Notes under the pieces: model-generated | What the model was told of the DNA's origin: nothing | Database searches by the model: none | The model's input: the letters and a program-made list of their open reading frames with translations, nothing else | Shown: positions 34,286-46,189 of the stretch, in pieces | Layout of the letters: every line of letters begins with the position of its first letter | Position numbering within the stretch: the first letter of the stretch is position 1 | NCBI GenBank assembly: GCA_036417435.1 | Contig: CM070903.1 | Coordinates: 90,665,001-90,729,000 of the forward strand | Length of the DNA: 64,000 nucleotides | Direction: 5' to 3' | Source: Inia geoffrensis | Taxonomy: Eukaryota; Chordata; Mammalia; Artiodactyla; Iniidae | Made by a program: the position numbers and the translations under genes

Positions 34286-36129
34286 CAATGAGCCACTCTA
34301 TCCCCTGGCCTCCTAGGAGGATCCCACATAATCATCCCAGACAGACAAGAATCCATCCTGCTTTGAAAGACCTACAGGGAGTGAGAATCTAAACCTTCCT
34401 CCATAACTCATTTCAGTGTCTAATAAAGCTTAGTGTCTGCTGGAAGATTCTTCCCAAGAAGGTGGCATTTGGGAATGTTGCAGAGTAAACGCTGAACTTC
34501 TTCTAAGGCCTTGGAGCCAGTCACTTGAATGACTAGGAACTATCCTGGGGGAATGGGTGGGTGCTGGTGGGGAAGGTAGTCATATGAGGAAGAAAAAGGG
34601 CAGAGATTAGGTTTCTTTGCAGCTCAGAGGAAGTGGCATTGTTCACGCTTGCTAGCAGAACTGCCCAGCGTTAAGGATTTGGGATAGGTAGAAGTCAGGA
34701 AGCTGTGGAGCTGGGGAGAGCTCTATGATGGAGGAAGGCAAGTCTGCCACTGGCTACCCAGCTGTTTACATCCCTCCCTGGAGCTGATGATGATGATAAA
34801 ATTGCCATTAGTATTCCCCATTAATATTCCATGGTCATCAGTGTTAGTTCCTGTTAACAGGAAAGGAATGCGCATACCTTAGCCATGCTACAAATGAGAC
34901 GAATGCTTCCTTTGCAGTGTGTGTGTGTGTGCACACACACGTGTGCAAATGAAAGGGTTTGTGGAGGTGCAAACCTGGAGTGACAGGAGGTGAATAAAAG
35001 AAGGATTAGAAGGACCCTAGCAACCTCTCAGGCCAAAGCAGACTCAAGCAAGTGATCCAAATCCGGGTTGAAAATCAAAGCAGATGCCCCAAGGAACTGC
35101 AAATTCAGTGAAAGCCTAGGACAGAAAGTGGGAGGGCAGAGTTGGAGGCAGAATAAGGATTGAAGTGAGGAAGTGCAGGTCAGAGGAAGTAGGCCTGCTG
35201 AGATATCTGGCACTGGAAAGGTTGAAACAGAACTGAGCCTCCAGGGAAATGGGTTGGCAACATGGAGTTGAGAAGTAAGTTTCAGCCTAATGGTTGGGAT
35301 ACATGGCAGGGCTTCCATCCACCCTGTGCCCGTGTCCTGGGCTAGTGGAAGGGCTCAGGAGTGCTGTGAGCAGAGGACCTAGGCCGAAGGAAGGCATGTT
35401 GGTGGCCTGGCCTCCCTGCCAGGGGCCTGGGATGAAATGCAACCGGACAAAGTAGGTGCCACTGGTTAGATCTGAGAAAGTATTTGGACCGGGAAAAACC
35501 AAGACAGTTTTCAATTTCTGTTGTGGCCTGACTGTCTGGAAGAGAGAACAAGGCCTGCATCTAGCTAGAAGCTTGTTCTGTGGAAGCTGAGACCGGGCAA
35601 GTTTGGGGCACACAAGGCCTGTGGAGGAAACTCGTACCTCAATGACAACCAAGTAATCAGTCACTTAGGAGAAGAATCTAAGTCAGTTTGGGTGAAAAGC
35701 GCCCTGGTCCACCGTGCCTTAGACAGTCCTTCTCAGGGTCCCCACAAACAGAGAAGGCAGCTGATTGGAGAACAGTAGGAAGCAGTGGAATTAAAACCCT
35801 AGGATAGCACAAGAAGCCCTAAGTGGTATTAAGAGCTTGGAGAGGAAGTGTGGGTAGAAGGGTAGGTCATAACTAGTGGCTTGTAAGCCGTCTAAGGACT
35901 GTCAACCCCTTGGAACAGAACAAAAGCTCCATTCACTTGTTCCAGCCCCTGTTTCTTGTTAGCTCCCACAAGTCATTTTCTATAGCTCTGCAGGAACCTG
36001 ATGTTAATTTGCTCAAATTGTAAATGATTTATTTTATGAATGCTGAATAACAGGACCATGGTTAAAGGAAATAAACTTCACATATAAGAATCCCTGATCT
36101 GCTCCCTAAACACTTCTTTTCTTCCCTCC
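34286..36129. other. Unassigned sequence
   Basis: Moderately GC-rich at 34900-35900, with a short imperfect GT/CA hairpin at 34917-34944. Reverse frames at 35028-35664 carry no domain I recognise. Confidence 0.35.
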
Positions 36130-36130
36130 C

Positions 36131-36138
36131 TTGTGTGT

Positions 36139-36171
<33 letters not shown>

Positions 36172-36177
36172 GTGTGT
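36131..36177. repeat. (GT)n microsatellite
   Basis: About 22 GT units with one GTAT interruption near 36143. Confidence 0.95.
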
Positions 36178-37189
36178 TGATTGGAACATCAGTTCCAGAT
36201 ATCAGCATCATCTTTAAAGCCCACATTTTGAGGAGCTTTCAGGTCAAAAACTTGAATTCAAGCCCAAAACTGGCCAGAGCCCTAAATACCATTCCTGCTT
36301 TTCTTGGCACTTTCCAATTTCTTTGGCAAATATATGTGAAAAATAATGAAATACCATTTTTTAAACATTTTGGTTATAGTGGGCCTTTTGTACACTTTTG
36401 CTTATGTGCTATTATGTGCCTGTTTTACATTAAATCAAACTGGAGCATTTAACATATTTACTAAATGCAAACCTGATCTGAGACAATACTGGGCTTTCTA
36501 TAACACTATATTAGCTCAAATATGTCCTCTATAAATCAGGGACATATTTATACCTATATATCTATAGATATAGATATATGAGATTATATGCTTTAGAAAA
36601 CAATGTTTTACCACAAACTGATCTAGGCTTAAAAAATTGTGAGGATGTAGGTATGGATCTTACTTATTACTACTATCCTGATCTCATATTTTTAAAAGAT
36701 TAGAGAGAAAGGAATCCTTTTTCTATATTTTGGGTGCATTTTGTAATCCTCTTATTTAAGCACTTCTCAAAGCTCTCATCCTGCTACCCTTAATGGTAGA
36801 ATGTGTGCCCCTGTAGGCTGACTGGGGTGAAGGATGGGGGCGGGGGAGTCTGGGGGGGACTACATTTGCTGCCCACAGATCAAAAGGTCTTTAGAATTTC
36901 TTTTATTTGAAAACTCCATAATATCTCTTGGTTATGCTATAAAAATACCCCCCACACACACACAATACACCCATGAATAAACCAACCCTTCAGAACAGTA
37001 TACTCTGTTTATCTAAAAACATTGTTTCTATGTTCCTACTAATTTATCAGATGGAATAGTTTGGCATCATGCTTACGCATAGGTTTGGTTTTGTTTTGCT
37101 TTGTTCCCAGTCAATTTTGCAAGTGGTAAACTTATACACAGTGTTCTAAAAGACTCCAAATGAAAAGCTGATCTCTGTTCCAGACGTAT
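36178..37189. other. Unassigned sequence
   Basis: AT-rich with a G-rich patch at 36825-36865. No gene recognised. Confidence 0.4.
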
Positions 37190-37282
37190 ATAATAATAAC
37201 AGCTCACCTTGAGTGCTTTCTCTGTGCCTTGTACATTAATAAATAAAAGGAGCATAATCTTTGCCATTAAGAAGTTCATGGT

Positions 37283-37565
37283 TTAGGGAACCCTCCTACA
37301 CTGTTGGTGGGAATGTAAATTGGTACAGCCACATGGAGAACAGTACAGAGTTTCCTTAAAAAAAAACTAAAGGGCTTCCCTGGTGGCGCAGTGGTTGAGA
37401 GTCCGCCTGCCGATACAGGAGACACGGGTTCGTGCCCCGGTCCGGGAAGATCCCACATGCCGCGGAGCGGCTGGGCCCGTGAGCCATGGCTGCTGAGCCT
37501 GCACGTCCGGAGCCTGTGCTCCGCAACAGGATGAGGCCACAACGGTGAGAGGCCTGCGTACTGCA

Positions 37566-37596
<31 letters not shown>

Positions 37597-38240
37597 TAGA
37601 GCTACCATATGACACAGCAACCCCACTCCTTGGCATATATCCAGAGAAAACCATAATTCAAAAAAATGCATGCAGCCTGATGTTCACTGCAGCACTACTT
37701 ACAATAGCCAGGACATGGAAGCAACCTAAATGTCCATCAACAGAGGAATGGATAAAGAAGATGTGGCAGATATATACAATGAAATATTATTCAGCCATAA
37801 AAAATGAAATAGTGACATTTGCAGAGACGTTGATGGACCTAGGGACTGTCATACAGTGTGAAGTAAGAAAGAGAAAAACAAATATCGTATAATATTGCCT
37901 ATATGTGAAATCTAGAAAAATGGTATAGATGAACTTATTTGCAAAGCAGAAATAGAGGCACAGATATAGAGAACAAATTTATGGTTACCAAGGGGGGAAG
38001 CAGGGAGTGGGATGAATTGGGAGATTGGGACTGACATACATACACTACTATGTATAAAATAGATAGCTAATGAGAACCTACTGTATAGCACAGGAGCTCT
38101 ATTCAGTGCTGTGGTGACCGAAATGAGAAGGAAATCGAAAAAAGCATGGATATATGTACACATATGACTGATTCACTTTGCTGTACAGCAAGAAACTAAC
38201 ATAATGTTGTGAAGTAACTATACTCCAATAAAAAAAAAAA
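37283..38240 (+). mobile_element. Young 5'-truncated L1 carrying a SINE
   Basis: ORF2 C-terminal remnant (TIARTWKQPKCPS near 37700), 3' UTR, then ctatactccaataaa and an A-run. The 11-bp TSD aagttcatggt is perfect at 37272-37282 and 38241-38251. Its 3' end differs from that of the L1 copies at 8258 and 58427, so it belongs to another subfamily. Confidence 0.93.
37372..37584 (+). repeat. Short-form CHR SINE inside the L1
   Basis: Near-consensus copy inserted in the L1 ORF2 at an A-rich site, with the TSD aaaaactaaa on both sides. It postdates the L1. Confidence 0.94.
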
Positions 38241-38730
38241 AAGTTCATGGTCCAGTGGACGAGACAGACTGTAAACCAAATTAATTAGACAAATGCACAT
38301 GAAATGGCCACTGTGATAAGCACTGTGAAGGAGCAGAGTCCTGTTATAAAAAGATCATATGAATAACGGGGACATTTGATTTTGTCAGGGGTCAGGAAAG
38401 TCTTCTCAAGGAAGTGATGCTTGAATTGAGACCAGGGGGTAGGAGTGAAAGTGTGGGGTTAACTAGGAAGAGGGAGGGTGTGGAGGTTAGCATGGGAGAG
38501 CAGGTGGCCCAGGCAGCTGTTACTGCAATGGCAAAGGCTTTGTGGTGGGAGGGAGCACAGTCTATGCACTGAACTGGAAAAACTCAGCGTGACCGCAACA
38601 CAGCCCGGGGCAGAGGGGCACATGCAGGTGGGGCTTCAGAGAAGTTTGGGCATTAGAGGTTTTAAGCTGCTTCATGCAAACGTTTTGGAGGAAAGCCGGA
38701 AATGAAGCAAAGACTAGGAGGTTATTGCAG

Positions 38731-40240
38731 ATGAGAGCCACTGCTCCTTGGTCTAAGTACCAAATATATAGAGATATACAGAATTCATAGGATATAAAGG
38801 GATCTCTAGGATAAAATGTATTTCAAAGCTTCCAAGTATTAATTTACCTAGACTACTCCAAGTAGATAATTATTTTTAATTTTAAACCTCCACAGAACAT
38901 TTTCCTAAAATTTACTGTGGGGCAGTTCTCTTATTGCTGTTTCTTGGTTAATATGCAGTCTAGTCGGCCTGCCTTGGTCAACACAGGAACCGTTGTCAGG
39001 GAGATTGCAATGGGCCACCCAGGCAAGGGGAAATGTAATGAATTCAGTAAGTGCTTCCTAGTGTTCCCTTTAAGCAGGTCCCAGGCAGGATTTGTGAACT
39101 AGGGGAAATTGTTTCTAAGACCTTTCTGCCCCAGCCAGTGGCCACTTTCAGACCTCTAAGCCATGGTGGACCAAAGCTTCTCAACTGGATGTTTCTCTTG
39201 ACCCCTTCCCTCTCTCATTTTTTTCTTCCCAAACTTCATGTTCCTACTGAAAACTTTTCTGTCCTTTGCCCCATATCAATAACCTTTCCCTGTATTCCAT
39301 TATACATAGTCTCTCTGACACTTGAAATTCATGTGAAGTGTATTGGAACGTTCTAATAATTATTTGGATGCCATGATCTCCTGTAAGTTTTTAGGTTAAA
39401 AAAAAAAGGTGTTATAAGTTCCCTCCCCTTTTCCCACCTCCCTGCCTTAAAACTATGCCTTTGTGTTAAGAATAGCTTTAGTAAATAGCAGTTCAAGTTC
39501 AAGGCGGGAAGAGAAGAACTGCTTTGTGTCTAGCTATGAGACAGATAATTTGGGGAAGATGGTAGGACAATGAGCTGCCCCTCTAATAGCAAAATATGTA
39601 AAGCTGCTTTTTTTTTTTTTTTTTTTTTATAGATGAGCTTCCTTATTGCATATCTGGGCTCTTCAAAGGAGACATGATGACTGAAAGTCAAGTTTACTTA
39701 AAGGTACAGTTTCTTCCTGCTGAGGTCAGGCTCTTCTCAAAGACATTGGGACATTCCATTTTTGGGTACTGAGAGAAAAGTTTGCTACTCCACTTTCCCT
39801 GAAATAGAGTAATACTGAGTATCATTGCTCTGCAATATTGTCTTGGGCATCAGTTCCCAAATGGAATGTGGCATGAAACATAAGTCTTGCAGAGTTGCTC
39901 ATGTGTGCAGCTGTGCATGGCATGATAATCCCCAGAGCAAACTTCGGGCTTGCCAAAAAGAGTTAGTCCTGTAACACCCCAGTGGAACATACCTCACTCA
40001 GATTTCAAGATGCATCACCAGGGTCAGAACATTACGCCCTTTTCCTCATTACAGTGATCCTCCAATTCCTTGGAGGGCCCTAGTTTGAGGTAAATGGCCA
40101 ATTTTGGAGAGGAGGGCAGGGTCAGACTCAGGTAAAATGGTGAGGTTTACCAATGATTTCTCTAGATTGGGAGTTGGCAAACTTATAACCCCAGACCAAA
40201 TCCAGCAGCAGCCTGGAGCTAGGAATGGTTTATACTTTTT
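38731..40240. other. Unassigned sequence
   Basis: Holds a T-run at 39609-39628. No gene found; the frames at 38917-39356 have no recognisable domain. Confidence 0.35.
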
Positions 40241-40255
40241 AAAAGGTTGGAGGTG

Positions 40256-40445
40256 GTGCTTCCCTGGTGGCGCAGTGGTTGAGAGTCCGCCTGCTGATGC
40301 AGGGGACACGGGTTTGTTCCCCAGTCCGGGAAGATCCCGCATGCCGCGGAGCCGCTGGGCCCGTGAGCCATGGCCGCTGGACCTGCGCGTCCGGAGCCTG
40401 TGCTCTGCAACGGGAGAGGCCACAGCAGTGAGAGGCACGCGTACC

Positions 40446-40472
<27 letters not shown>
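40256..40472 (+). repeat. Short-form CHR SINE
   Basis: Long A tail (about 25). TSD aaaaggttggaggt at 40241-40254 and 40473-40486. Confidence 0.94.
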
Positions 40473-40478
<6 letters not shown>

Positions 40479-40486
40479 TTGGAGGT

Positions 40487-41093
40487 AAAAACAAACAATG
40501 AAGAACATGGCCCGCAAAGCCTAAAGTAGTTACTATCTAGCCCTTTACAGTAAAAGTTTGACCCCCAGCTTCCCAGCCCACCACGTCCCTTTCTCTGCCC
40601 TCACTCCTCTGTAGCTCCTCTCTGACTCCTCATTAGAAAGAAGCCTGGCCCAGCTCTCAGCTCCAGGTGTACTTACTCAAAAGAGCTAATCCTTCTGCCC
40701 AAAGGCAAACCCATTGCCCTGGCTGCCTTTTCCCAGCTGGAGGGAGGATTGCAGTCGGCTTCTACTGCACCTTTCCTCCTGCCCCCTCCCCTGGCTTCCA
40801 CCTCGTGCTATGGTCTGGAGCTACCCTTCCTCAGGCTGTGGGTGCCCCAGTTCTCAATGCCTGGGGGCAAGGGTTTCTGCCAGCCAGGAGCTTCTGGAGA
40901 CTGAGGGTCTCATGCATCCCTTGCTAGAGTAGTGAAGAGATCTGCTCCTTGAGAATTCCTCGGGTTCTAACACCTGTGGTCCTAAGAGAGGCCTCCCAGG
41001 ACCTCCGGGCTGGCTTGTGACCCAGAATGCTCTCTGGCTGCAGCAGTTCTGTCCCCACCCCCGCCCCTGCCAGGCTCAGATCTGCTTGCTGTG
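40487..41093. other. Unassigned, pyrimidine-rich sequence
   Basis: GC-richer than its surroundings at 40560-41080. No splice-paired exon was identified; frames at 40667-40932 are not supported as genes. Confidence 0.35.
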
Positions 41094-41345
41094 TGGAGTA
41101 GTGGTTAAGGGTGTGAACTCACCTGCCTAGATGAAAATCCAGCTCTGACATTTATAGCTAGGGAACCTCAGGCAAGTCACTTAACCAGCCTGTGATTTGG
41201 TTTCCTCATCTGTGGACAGGGGTAATAGTAGTTCCTCATTCATCTGGCTGTGGCGAGGATTAATGTTAATCTGCATCAAATGGTTTTGAACAAAAGGCCT
41301 AACACATGGTAAGTACTCAATAACATGCTCGCTCTTACTACTATT
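41094..41345 (+). repeat. MIR SINE
   Basis: Nearly full-length: gtggttaagggtgtgaact, tcaggcaagtcacttaacc, ggtttcctcatctgtgg, then acatggtaagtactcaata. Confidence 0.9.
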
Positions 41346-41554
41346 TGATGTTCTGAGGTTAGCTGTGTCATGAGCTGGTCTTGGCCCCGGTCTCTACTTC
41401 CTCTGGCTGTAGCTCAAAGTGACTTCTGCTCTCAAAGTTAGTCAGGCCACCCCCGGGCGGTAGGCAAGACTTCCAAACCAGTGAAATGTGTTTAAGAAGC
41501 TTCCCATAGCTCTTATTCTTTATACCTTTTATTATGCAGAATAATGACTAAAAA
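41346..41554. other. Unassigned sequence
   Basis: Nothing recognised. Confidence 0.4.
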
Positions 41555-41885
41555 TACCTTGCTTTTGAAAGGAGATTGTGATCTGCTTTCACAAACATTA
41601 TTTCATTAGAGGCATGCAGACAGCCCTGTGAGATAGCTGGCACGTGGTAGTCACCCACAGACCTTGACTGAGTGATGGAGATGGGCTGTAAGCCTGCCAG
41701 TTAGCAGGATGATGTGGTGTGGCCATGCAGAACTGGCCACTTAGGAGCAATCTTGTTAATGTGCTCCCTACTTTATTCATGAGGAAGCTGCATTTCTGAG
41801 CTGCTTGTTGCTTTGTCTAAGACGACACACAACTCGGACAGAGCTGCATCTAGAACCCAGTTCCTCTGACCTCTACACTGGCCCC
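41555..41885 (-). repeat. MIR-like fragments, inverted
   Basis: tttcacaaacattatttcatt at the left; tattcatgaggaagctgca, then acgacacacaactcggac and ctagaacccagttcctctg at the right. The middle is unrelated. Confidence 0.55.
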
Positions 41886-43535
41886 GTGGTTGTTATACCT
41901 ATCACTAAACGTGTCTAAAATCAAGTTCATTTTATTTGATTCAGTAATAACCTGGGTACTGGCATACACAGTCTTTCCTTCGTGTTGCTCAAGGAAGATC
42001 ACATCAAAAGCTGTAGAAAGGGCGGGAGGTCCTGTGCCCCATGAGGAGTTCTCTGAGTCTCTGCAAAGGACAGTGACTTTCAAGAGTGTCGGAAGGAAGT
42101 GAGCACAGGTGCTCAGTGACTTCCCCTCTCTTATTGGAGGGGACTTGCCACGGGACACATAATTTCTCTCGCCCTTTGCCCCTGGGAGTGCAGTTTCCCC
42201 TGTGGGGAAGGGCTGTGACTATTCAGTTCTGTCTGTGGCTGGGTGGGATAAGTTTAGGGGAAGGGAAGTATTAGGAAGCCCATTTAGTTGTATATCTAAG
42301 CTTTGATCTCCAAAAAGTAGAAAAAATAAAAGATCAAGAATTAAAATAAAGACATTTTACCAAATTTGAACAGTCTACCAAATGCGTTCCACAGAATGCT
42401 AGCTTTGCAAGATTTTGAAAGGTATGTCTTTAAAAAGGGGGTTCAAAGGGTTTACAAGATTTTCATACTGCAAGGTTTCTCAGTCTTTAACGTGCTAACG
42501 AACATTGCAAATCTCTAGAAGGTGGATTTAACATGTGAGATTTCCCAGACTTCTTTAATGTTGAAACTTTTACTCCCCAAAGTGCAGGCTATGTGCCCAT
42601 GATGAGTGGAACACAATTTAAGAAATCTTAACATAAGGGCATTTGGCTTATTCTTATAAAGTGAAGTCTGCTCACTTTCCAGTGGCCATAATAAGGGCGT
42701 GTGTGTGAGTGTGTGTGTTCAGAACTGCAGAGCCAGCCACAGACATGAGAATGTGCACAGTTAATTTCTATAAGAATTGTAGTCCCATCAGAGAAGAAAA
42801 AAATACAAACAATTCAGAATAAAATGAAGTAGTTCATAAATTGGTTGAATTCAGCTATGTGTGTCAGCAATCTAGCAGTAGGGGTACAAATACCAATCAC
42901 TTGGAAGAAGTAGGTTCCGCCAAAATCTGTGAGCAGGAACGGTGGCAAGACCACTACCCACCTGAAGGCAAGAATTTGGGGCTCCCATTGGCGGCATTAA
43001 GGAGGGTTCAGTATGTCTTATCAGCTGCGAGAAATGCTACTCCGAAGTCTGCATCTCCAGCCAGACCTCTCAGGACAATTAGCCACTTACCCTAACTCAC
43101 CTGGGCCAGTAGAATTTTTTTATTTAAAGCATGTTTCTTTTAGCCTCAGTAAAGCATAAAGTTAAATAAAGAGATAAGTATATCAATACTTACTTAAAGC
43201 CTATGTACTTAAACTTTTTAAGTCTACTAAAGTAATTTTTTTATTCTATGCTTAGAAATAACTTGTGCAGATTTGTATTTGATGTTTTAAACATTTGTAA
43301 TGTTTAAGATAATTTGACGTTTTAGAATGCCTGACAGGTTGTCCTTGGGATGCCAGTTTAAACCATCTATGTGAGCTCTGTAATTGATTTAGATTTGTGA
43401 TTTCCAGTGAAAAGATATGAGAATTTTATTAAATCTGTATTTTTGTTATATTCAAAAGAACTTAAGATTCATCATATTTTATAATTAGTTTATCATATTT
43501 ATGAGCATTACTTGTGATTCTTTTGTTTGTTGAGC
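41886..43535. other. Unassigned; possible old DNA-transposon piece at 42370-42620
   Basis: The part around 42380-42600 (gttccacagaatgctagc; ttaacgtgctaacgaac; gagtggaacacaatttaag) may be a decayed hAT element, unproven. Two short GT-rich patches occur at 42697-42720. No gene recognised. Confidence 0.3.
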
Positions 43536-43550
43536 AATGAAGTATTTTAT

Positions 43551-43840
43551 CATTTATTTTATTTTATTTATTTATATTTTTTGTCTGCATTGGGTCTTTG
43601 TTGCTGCGTGCCGGCTTTCTCTAGGTACCACGAGCGGGGGATACTCTTTGTTGCAGTGCGCGGGCTTCTCATTGTGGTGGCTCCTCTTGTGGCTCGCGGG
43701 CTCTAGAGTGCAGGCTCCATAGTTGTGGTGCACGGGCCTAGTTGCTCCGTGGCATGTGGGATCTTCCCGGACCAGGGATCGAATCCATGTTCTCCGTATT
43801 GGCAGGCGGATTCTTAACCACTGCGCCAAAAGGGCAGTCC
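43551..43840 (-). repeat. Long-form CHR-type SINE
   Basis: Left (attt)n-like tail, gtctgcattgggtctttg, inverted head ending ggcagtcc. TSD aatgaagtatttta at 43536-43549 and 43841-43854. Confidence 0.92.
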
Positions 43841-43854
43841 AATGAAGTATTTTA

Positions 43855-44204
43855 AAAGGAAGATTGAATACATTAAATGTATAAATGAAGTTTAATAATT
43901 CAAAGGAATTTAATTAACCAGATTGTAAGCATTCACTTAAAAGAGAGACTTAGATATGGAGCTTGAAAGCTTAAAGGAAAACTAGGTTTTCAAATTTGTA
44001 ATAAATAAAACTGAATTACAACATATTGCCTTCTTTGCCCACAAAACCTGTCTTCGAGAACACGCCACACCTAAACTGCCACGTGGGAGCACTGGAGGTG
44101 GTGAGGGGTAGGGAGTGGGTGGGGCAAAGGTCTTCCTCGTGTAATCGTTTTCTTCCTTGTGTAGATACACTAATAGCTCAGAGTGCAAGTGACTGAATGC
44201 AGCT
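43855..44204. other. Unassigned sequence
   Basis: Nothing recognised. Confidence 0.4.
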
Positions 44205-44290
44205 GGTTGATTATAACCACTTCATTCAATAAGCATTTTCTGAGATTCTGATCTAGCAGATGTAGGTCATATAAATGAGATTAAGATGTG
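44205..44290 (-). repeat. L2 3'-end fragment
   Basis: cttcattcaataagcattttc then gagattctgatctagcag resembles an inverted L2 end. Confidence 0.5.
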
Positions 44291-44439
44291 GTTCCTCCCC
44301 TGAAGCAGTTTCTCCTTTTTTCCACTTTGCCTTTCTCTCCTCTGTTCATGGAAGGACTTTGCAGCAACAAACACTTGCACTTTCTTGACTTGACCTGCTT
44401 AGTTGCACTCAGTGGAAAAGCAGACAAGGCTCTCAGACA

Positions 44440-44640
44440 GCCTTGAGTGCAAATTCTTGTTTTGCCATTTGCCACTTAGATAAGCTATTTGTTACTTTAG
44501 TTTCCTCATGAATCAAACTGAGATAATAGTATTATTTACCTCTACAGGTTTTTGAGAAAATCAGGGACAGCAAAGATAAAAGCGCTTGGTAACAAGCAAT
44601 AAGCTTCAATAACTGGTAGCCATTAATATGACCTATGGTT
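44440..44640 (+). repeat. MIR SINE
   Basis: tttgccacttagataagct, tagtttcctcatgaatc, gataatagtattatttacc, aaagcgcttggtaacaag. Confidence 0.75.
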
Positions 44641-45109
44641 TCTTTCCATCAACGTCCTTGCACAGATAGAATGTCACATTATATCCACCTGTGATAAAAT
44701 ATGTTTAGGCTTCTGAGCCCATCAAGAGCAGGGGAGACATTTGGGGCAGGAGACAGCTGAAGGTAATAGAGAACTCTTCTTTACCGACACTCACTCTCTA
44801 GCCATTTGTATCCAGAACTGTGATTTCAAATATCCTTACTTAACCGATGAGTCCCAATGTTACATTTTCAGCTCTGATACCTCCTCTGAACACCAGGTAT
44901 GTATATCTGGCTCCCTATTTGACATCTTCACGGGGATGTCTGATTGTCACACCAAACTCTAAAACAAAACTCTTGATTTTTCCCTCATAAACTTTCTCTT
45001 CTCCCAGGCTCTCCCATCTTGATAAATGGACCTTCCATTCTTCTACTTGCTTGGTCTAAAATCTCAGAATCAGCTTTGAGTCTTGTGTTTCTCTCGCATG
45101 CCACAAATA
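44641..45109. other. Unassigned sequence
   Basis: Pyrimidine-rich, perhaps upstream L2. No gene recognised. Confidence 0.35.
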
Positions 45110-45590
45110 TATTTCCTGATCCTTGTGTGAAATGTACACAGAGTTTAACTTCTTTTAACCGGCTCTTGCCACCATCCTCCATGCTGCCAAACTCTCACTG
45201 GGATTTCTGCACCAGCCCCTAACTGGTGGTCCCCTTTCCACTGTTGCACTATTGCACTTAACACTCTGCATAGCAAAACAGAAGTCGTGTCAAGTCACTT
45301 CTCCACTCGAAACCTTTCAATGGCTTTCCATCTCATGAAAAGAAAAAGGCCTTCACATGTGGTCCCTGGCTCCCTCTCCCGCCACGCCTTGGCTGACTGT
45401 GTGCCAGTCAACTGGCATTTTTATTCCTAGAATACAGCCCGCTTGCTTTGGCCTCTGTTCTTGTGTATTTGACATTCCCTCTGCCTTCCTCTATTTGCCA
45501 CTCCTCCCCCAACTTCATTTCCTGCTCACAGGTCACCTTAACTGAGCAGCCTCTTCTAAAAGCCCCATCTAAACATATGCTCCCAACCCT
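45110..45590 (+). repeat. L2 LINE fragment
   Basis: Typical order: gccaccatcctccatgctgc, gtgtcaagtcacttctcc, cctttcaatggctttcc, cctctgccttcctctatttg, and ctgagcagcctcttctaa. Confidence 0.75.
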
Positions 45591-45669
45591 CTCTTTACTT
45601 ACTTAAGCTTTGGTACCTGTTTTTACCTGACTTTCTTTACTTAAGCTTGGTACCTGTTTTTTACCTGAC

Positions 45670-46025
45670 TTTCTAGCAGCTAGGTATGGTCATATGCCCA
45701 AGTTCTGGCCAGTTAAGTATGAGTAGAAGTGATAAGAACAACTGCCGGGATGAGTCCTGAAAGAGAAGACAGAAGTCCTCTATTTCTCCTTCTTTCTGGC
45801 CCAGTGGCTGGAATGTGAATGTGATTGCGGGAGCTAGAAAAGCCACCTTAGACCACTAGGTAGGAGATACGTGTCGAGCTAGTAGAACAATCTGGGTCCT
45901 TGATACCTTATCCGTTTGGGAATGCTTACATTTGAATGGCCATGTTAGAGAATAAGCTTTTATTTTGTTTAAGCCATTTTTTATATTGCCTTTGTTACAG
46001 AAGTCCAACGATAGCCTAATGCAGA
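45670..46025 (+). repeat. Old LTR-like repeat (family not assigned)
   Basis: ctaggtatggtcatatgccc, gttctggccagttaagtatg, gaatgtgaatgtgattgcg, then agcttttattttgtttaag and ctttgttacagaagtcc. Same class as 29890-30625. Confidence 0.5.
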
Positions 46026-46059
46026 CATATTTTTTGAAAGTCTGTCTGTCCTCCTAACC

Positions 46060-46185
46060 CCCACCTGACTGGACTAGACTATAAATTCCATGCGAGTAGG
46101 GACTGTGTTTGGTTTACTGTAAACAGCTTCTTGAACAGTGCCTGGTATGCTAAGCATTCAGGAAAAGTTTGTTGAATGAATGAAC
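46060..46185 (+). repeat. L2 3' end
   Basis: gactataaattccatgcgag, tagggactgtgtttggttt, cagtgcctggtatgctaagc, then tgttgaatgaatgaa: an unmistakable L2 terminus. Confidence 0.88.
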
Positions 46186-46189
46186 AGCA

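Larger units (their letters stand above)
37190..38730 (-). repeat. L2-like sequence interrupted by a young L1
   Basis: Left part 37190-37282 (gtgctttctctgtgccttg) and right part from 38241 (agttcatggtccagtgg; gtgataagcactgtgaagg; ggaagtgatgcttgaattg) fit the order of an inverted L2 3' region. The L1 lies between them. Confidence 0.5.
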
